Shown piece after piece: positions 58,468 through 64,000 of a stretch of 64,000 nt of DNA. The first letter of the stretch is position 1; every line of letters starts with the position of its first letter. The position numbers and the translations under genes are program-made. Origin of the DNA: Girardinichthys multiradiatus (Eukaryota > Chordata > Actinopteri > Cyprinodontiformes > Goodeidae); assembly GCF_021462225.1 (NCBI RefSeq), contig NC_061818.1, forward strand, positions 22,207,978-22,271,977. The letters are read 5' to 3'. The notes under the pieces were generated by a model. That model saw only the letters and a list, made by a program, of their open reading frames with translations. It made no database searches and was not told the DNA's origin.

Positions 58468-59612
58468 TCAGAATCAGCTTTATTGCCAAGTTCGTACATA
58501 CAAACAAGGAATTTGACTCCGGTACACTTTGCTCTCTTGGTTTTTTTGTTTTTTTTGTGCATTATAAGATATATTTATGCATATATCTTTATGTCCTTAA
58601 ATATACTTATATACAAAGGTGCATTTGCAAGTTCAGCATGCAGTTGTTTTGTACTCTATTAAATGTTCATCAGAGAAACAGCCTGGGGGAAGAAACTGTC
58701 TCTGTGGCGGCTGGTTTTAGTAAACAGTGCTCTGTAGCGACGGCCTGAAGGTAAAACTCTAAACAGTTTATGTGCAGGGTGTGTGGGGTCTGCAGAGATT
58801 ATAGCAGCTCTTTTCTTGACCCTAGACCTGTATAAGTCCTGGATGGAGGGAAGGTCAGCTCTGATTATTCTCTCTGCATTCCTGATTATTCGTTGCAGTC
58901 TGGACCTGTCCTGTTTTGTGGATGATCCAAACCACACTGAGATGGATGAAGACAGGACAGACTGAATGATGGCAGTGTAGAAGATGACCAGCAGCTCCTG
59001 TGGAAGGTTGAACTTCTTGAGTTGCCTCAGGAAGTACAGTCTCTGCTGGGCCTTCTTTCGAACAGTGTCTATGTGTGAAGACCATCTCAGGTCCTCAGAG
59101 ATGGTGATTCCTAAGAACCTGAAGTGGTCCACGGCCGATACAGTGTTGTTGAGGATGGTGAGTGGGGTGTATGGGGGTGGTGTTCTCCAAAGGTCCACCA
59201 CCATTTCCACAGTCTTGAGTGGGTTCAGTTCAAGGTATTTCTGACAACACCAGTGTACCAGCCGATCCACCTGCTGTCTGTATGCAGACTCATCACCGTC
59301 CTGGATCAGTCCAATGACAGTGGTGTCATCTGCAAACTTCAGGAGTTTCACGGACGGGTCCACTGAGGTCCAGTCACTTGTATAGAGGGAGGAGTGGGGA
59401 TAGAACACACCCCTGGGGGGCACCAGTACTCATTGATATGGATCGGGAGAAGATGCTCCCCAGTCTCACCTGCTGCTGTCGGTCTGTCAGGAAGCTGTTG
59501 ATCCACTGACAGGTGGAGGCTGGGACATTGAACTGGGTGAGCTTCTGGTGGAGGATGTCTGGTATGATGGTGTTGAAGGCCGAGCTGAAGTCTACAAACT
59601 TATATGTAACCA
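58468..59612 (-). mobile_element. Rex1/L2-like LINE, 5'-truncated copy
   Basis: The minus-strand frames 59374-59613 (FVDFSSAFNTI, SMSTGAPQGCVLSPLLP) and 58659-59423 (KFADDTTVIGLIQDGDESAY, SISVWFGSSTKQDRSRLQRI, ending SFFPQAVSLMN) give the palm of the reverse transcriptase, including the catalytic FADD, plus the C-terminus. One frame change lies near 59400. The 3' end finishes in GGCAATAAAGCTGATTCTGA at about 58468. The 5' half is missing. Confidence 0.9.
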
Positions 59613-59839
59613 TTGTCGGCGGCTGAATTATGGCACATTCTAAATCGTTGTGAAATTTCCAAATTTAAAAACGAATTCTCCCAAGATTCTGCTTCTTTTA
59701 TATTATAAAGGCTGCTTTTATCCATTGGAAATGCAATAACACTATGTCTTTAACTTTATTTGCATGGGTTTTTCTTCCATAGATTTAAAGTTTGCTGTTG
59801 TGTTTCATTTTAAGCTAATTCTTTACCTTTCATCACCTA

Positions 59840-60480
59840 AAAATATGAACCAGTCTATGGACCATCTGCATCTCAACAAACTAGAATAAAATTATTTCAG
59901 TAATTTGTGTCAAACAGTAAAACTCACATATTACATAGATCTACTAAACATTGAGTGATGTATTTACAGCACTCATTTGTAATAATTTTGATGATAAAAA
60001 CTTATCCCTAATGTGCAAACATTTTAATGATTATAAATAAAATAAAGTTATAAAATAAAAAAGCACTGTACAGTACATGAACTTCTTTTGAATAATTACT
60101 GCATAAATGTGACCTTCAGCTCATCTGCATTGTTGGGTCTGGGGTCTCTCCCCTCATCTGTGTGTGGTGACTCTTAAAGCACTCACTCCAGTTGTAGTCC
60201 ATGTCTTATGAATCTCTCTCAAACAAGTGTGTTTTCGTTCACTGTAATCTCAAAGCTTTTTTTATCTTTTCCTTCCGCTCAACTTTCCAATAGAAACCAG
60301 CAAAACAGACAGCTTCTGTAACAATGACCTTTTGTGGCTCAAGTCCCATGATTGGGATAGCCCACGACATGACCATTGCATAACTTTTTTCTTTGAATTT
60401 GTTAAAGTTTATCTCATGAATAATTCAATATTCTGAGAAACCAAACTTTGGATTTTTACTAGTTGTAAACTATTATCTTC
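59840..60480. mobile_element. Degenerate DNA transposon remnant
   Basis: The order of CCATCTGCATCTCAACAAAC, TTATTTCAGTAATTTGTGTC, TTCAGCTCATCTGCATTGTT and GGTCTGGGGTCTCT resembles an abundant Tc1-type fish element, heavily decayed. It lies between secreted-protein copy 1 and prkca. Confidence 0.45.
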
Positions 60481-61660
60481 AAAAATGAGTTATAAACTTG
60501 CAATATATCACTGTGCAATACATCTTTGCATGTTGGCTTTTATTCCAACAATACAAAATAGGGTTGAAATTAAATTTAAGGCACTGAGATAAGTTAATGA
60601 AAATCCCAATTCTCCTCTTCATATAAAGTGCAAGATGACCATTCCAAAGAAGACTGTAATTTATAATGTTCTGTTGACAGAACAGACAGTGCAGGTTTTA
60701 CACAGAGGTTCTCAGTGCACAATGTAGTCGTTCTATGAACACAAAGAATATGCTTAAGGTACACTTCTATGTTCAATCAAAACGGTATATGTACACAAAA
60801 GCATCCAAGTTCACATTCAATGAAGGTTTTCCACTTCCATTTAGAGTGCATTTCCTTTAAAATTAAGAGGAAAAATTCCTACTCCATTTCTATTATTTGG
60901 GGTACTTTCATGAACCGTTTTGTAGTTACAGGTTGTATTACGACATTCAAAACAAATACCAGTCACTACAGCCCACTTTGGTATAGTACAAAAAATAAAA
61001 TCAAGCATATTTCAAAATGATTTAACCCAATATGGTTGAATAAGGGGACAATCGTAGATACGAATCGCTTCTGCATCAGGCTCTGGAATTCAAATACTTT
61101 AATCCCAAAGGGAAATTATTTAAACTCAATTTGTAAAGTATAGGTATTGAAGAGATGGTCAGTTTAAATAAAGTAATTTTTCGATTTTTAAAATTCACAA
61201 CCAGCTATGCATTTCTTTAATCCTGCAGTTACACGTTATGTCCACATAGAGGCGCACCGCAACTGTAGTTTGAACAGTTGAGCTTATCAAAATCGGGAGA
61301 CGTCGCCTTTTAGAGCTTCTTGTACACTTTAATTCAGAATATAAACGTTTTTCCAGGCCTTAGAGTCATCTGTGGTAAATGTAGGAAGGCCACTTCCTTC
61401 CCCACAATTAGGCAAACAGTACTTTCTGAAAACCCAGCCACAAATTAATGTACACAGCGAGAAAATGAGTTTAATGTGTAAGAAAATGAAATTTGCAGAA
61501 ACGTTTAGGGTGCGTTATGACCGTAAACTGTAATTTTCTACCCAATCGGATGTGTCACTTTACAGTTAAAGCTTTCCTCCCGTTTGAATGCATCATAATA
61601 GGCAACAGCTCCATTGATGTGGCGTCACGTTCAAATAATGCTACGAGTATGGCCAATTTC
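60481..61660. other. Intergenic region upstream of prkca
   Basis: No gene or clear repeat. CpG density rises only in the last part, towards the prkca promoter. Confidence 0.45.
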
Positions 61661-61664
61661 ATGT

Positions 61665-62153
<489 letters not shown>

Positions 62154-62249
62154 GTAAGGCACTTAACGTACATTGCAGTAATCTTCAAATCTAGTTTACA
62201 TGCTTTATAGCCCACTGTAGCAAGATACATTCAAGTACACTGAAAGAGA

Positions 62250-63701
62250 CTTAACACTTGAAAAAGTTTTATTGCTTGCATAAAGAATCCTCAGATACGG
62301 GTCATTCTGCAAACAGAAATATGAAGACATTTGGACAATTATTCTGGTGCACAAAAGACCTGCATACAGTAGCACTTGACCAGCACAAAATGACATACCT
62401 TGGCATTCCTCAGAATTTTAGAGGAGCGAGGGGGTCCTGCACAGTTCTTCTAGAGACTGACTCTCTTGCCATATTTCCCCTTTGGCACTATGTAGTCTGG
62501 TGTGTAAGTGGTTTTGGATTTTACAGGCCTTCGTCGCTGGTAGCCGTTCTTTGACTGAACGATGAATCTTTGACGAGGTGGCAGAACTCTGGGTGGTTCG
62601 GGTGCTTTTGCAGGAAGAGAGCGAGGCCTAGGAGTCAAGACATTTTTGTAGCCTATTGAGATGTCTGGCTGGTAGCCCCAGGCATAAGGAAACTCATGCC
62701 AACTTGGGTAGTAAGAGGGTACTTGTCCTTTAAAAGGATCCCAAATTGGTAGATTAAAGTCAAATGAGCTGTCAATTTCATTACCCTGCCCAAACCATTC
62801 TGGTTGAGTCCAAGATTCACTTTGAGAATCCTTAGGAATTGCTGGTGGATATTGCAGAGATGGTTGCTTTTGAGTGGGGATTTTACCAGTTGAGAATTCT
62901 ACCATATTAGAGCCCTCGTAGGAGAAAGGATCATTGTCTGGAAATCCTAAAACCCCAGGACTGGCAGCTTTAGTTGAGTCACCTGCACTCTCACTGGAGA
63001 CAGAGTTTTGCTGCTGGTAGAAAGGACCAGTAACTGGTTCACCTGCCCCTTCACTGCTAGGAAGGACAAGCTGCCAAGACTCAACATTAGATGGTGACAC
63101 ACCCAAATGGGTGGACTGGACAGGCCTTCCGTTTCCATAAACTACTGAAGGTGTTAACTGAGACTCATAAACTGGCGTGGGTTGAAATTGGTCCATCTGG
63201 CTGCCAGATTTAAAAGGAAATGTGATTGGCTCAAAGTTATTGGACTCCCATCGTCTAGAAGCACCATTAACAATTCTCTCCACATTACCATGATGCTTAT
63301 CAACCAGAGTTTGGTCAACTGAATACAGTTTCAGTGGCTGAGTTACTGAAGACTTTTTGTATTCCTTGTTTACTACTTTGGATTGCTTGTCACTCAGCTC
63401 CCCTTCATCATAGGACAGGGAGTCTGTGAAGTCTTTTGCTTCCACAAGGTTCATACGGTCATGAATTTGTCAATACTGGGTCACTGCAAAAAATAAAAAA
63501 TAAATAAATTGTGCAAATAAAGTTACAGCAAGGTGGAGTAAAAGCTTACCATCTGTGTGGACACTGCTACCCAACAGTAAATAAATCCAGACAACCCTGC
63601 AAGAGGTAAACAGTAACATAAGCAAACTTTACTTGGGCTCATTAAAAAAAAGAAAACAACATAAACAATGAAACATACCACAAAAGCAGTCCAGGGACCA
63701 T
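62250..63701 (-). CDS. Unrecognised secreted low-complexity protein, copy 2, nested in prkca intron 2
   Basis: I do not recognise this family. Exon 1 (63679-63701, 23 bases) and exon 2 (63550-63596, 47 bases) join to a signal peptide, MVPGLLLWVVWIYLLLGSS, followed by VHTD. Exon 3 (62399-63483) holds a 334-codon open frame from an internal ATG at 63454 to the TAG at 62450-62452. It is rich in Ser, Pro, Gln, Asn and Tyr, with no cysteine-rich or membrane domain and a basic C-terminus (RQRFIVQSKNGYQRRRPVKS, then YGKRVSL). Exon 4 (upper end 62306) is untranslated and has a poly(A) signal. With these splice sites a TGA at 63470-63472 interrupts the frame five codons into exon 3. Either the copy is recently damaged or an acceptor downstream of the TGA is used (AG dinucleotides in the right phase exist). 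It lies antisense inside prkca and is paralogous to copy 1. Confidence 0.7.
62268..62273 (-). other. Poly(A) signal of secreted-protein copy 2
   Basis: AATAAA on the minus strand about 180 bases after the stop codon and inside the short last exon. That exon starts after the acceptor TGTTTGCAG at 62307. Confidence 0.6.
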
Positions 63702-63809
63702 GACTTTTGACTGCAAACAGCACCAAGTGCATCCCAGATAATGCTGCAAAGCAGATTAGCTGTGGACTAGAGAAAACTCTGTCCTGTAGTTTATAATAGC
63801 CCGTCTCCA

Positions 63810-63819
63810 TTTTATATAC
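63810..63819 (-). promoter_or_regulatory. TATA box of secreted-protein copy 2
   Basis: TATATAAAA on the minus strand, about 110 bases upstream of the start codon at 63701. E-boxes CAGCTG lie at 63852-63857 and 63900-63905, spaced like those of copy 1 relative to the dyad between them. Confidence 0.65.
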
Positions 63820-64000
63820 AGTACCCAGCTTGTTGCTCACAACAGCCACTTCCAGCTGCAGCTCATTGAACAATTAGTGCTTATTGTTTAGAGGTGTGGC
63901 AGCTGAGCAGCACCGCCCTCTGACTCAATGTGAGAGCCATCCACCCATGTAAACTTTGCACCTGACCTCACACTGACACTATAAAAGTACTTTAAATAGA

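Overview
The window is nuclear DNA of a teleost fish. It has large introns with GT-AG borders (and one GC-AG), it is dense in Tc1/mariner transposons and in Rex3-, L2- and Rex1-type LINEs, and its two conserved genes are the vertebrate neighbours cep112 and prkca. The abundance and type of the Tc1 and Rex3 copies suggest a percomorph fish, but the species cannot be fixed from sequence alone.

The minus strand from about 55.5 kb to 5.4 kb carries the 5' half of cep112 (centrosomal protein of 112 kDa). One non-coding and eleven coding exons could be placed. They join in frame to 394 codons that cover the N-terminal DUF4485 domain and the start of the long coiled coil; the remaining exons lie left of position 1. 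On the plus strand, head-to-head with cep112, prkca (protein kinase C alpha) starts at 61845. Its first two coding exons are present and the rest lies beyond position 64000.

Between and inside these genes sits a pair of paralogous minus-strand genes for a small secreted, low-complexity protein that I do not recognise. Copy 1 (about 56.2-57.6 kb) lies in the cep112-prkca gap. Copy 2 (about 62.25-63.7 kb) lies inside prkca intron 2, antisense to it. Both share a four-exon plan with identical lengths for exons 1 and 2, a TATA box about 105-115 bases upstream of the ATG, CAGCTG E-boxes and a poly(A) signal. Both also carry in-frame stops: copy 1 has a TAG and a frameshift, copy 2 has a TGA just after the second splice junction.

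Most of the rest is intron filled with repeats. There are six recognisable Tc1/mariner copies from three lineages that differ in the spacing of the last two catalytic acidic residues (34, 36 and 38), many older Tc1 remnants, an L2 copy at 8.5-10.5 kb, a Rex3 copy at 27.0-29.5 kb, a Rex1/L2-like copy at 58.5-59.6 kb, two tRNA-derived SINEs, several MITEs, TA/CA/ATCT microsatellites, and a roughly 1.1-kb inverted repeat in the first coding intron of cep112. No CRISPR array, operon or bacterial feature is present. The strongest candidates for something new are the secreted-protein gene pair, its perfect 41-base CCAAT palindrome, and the large intronic hairpin built from two LINE 3' ends.
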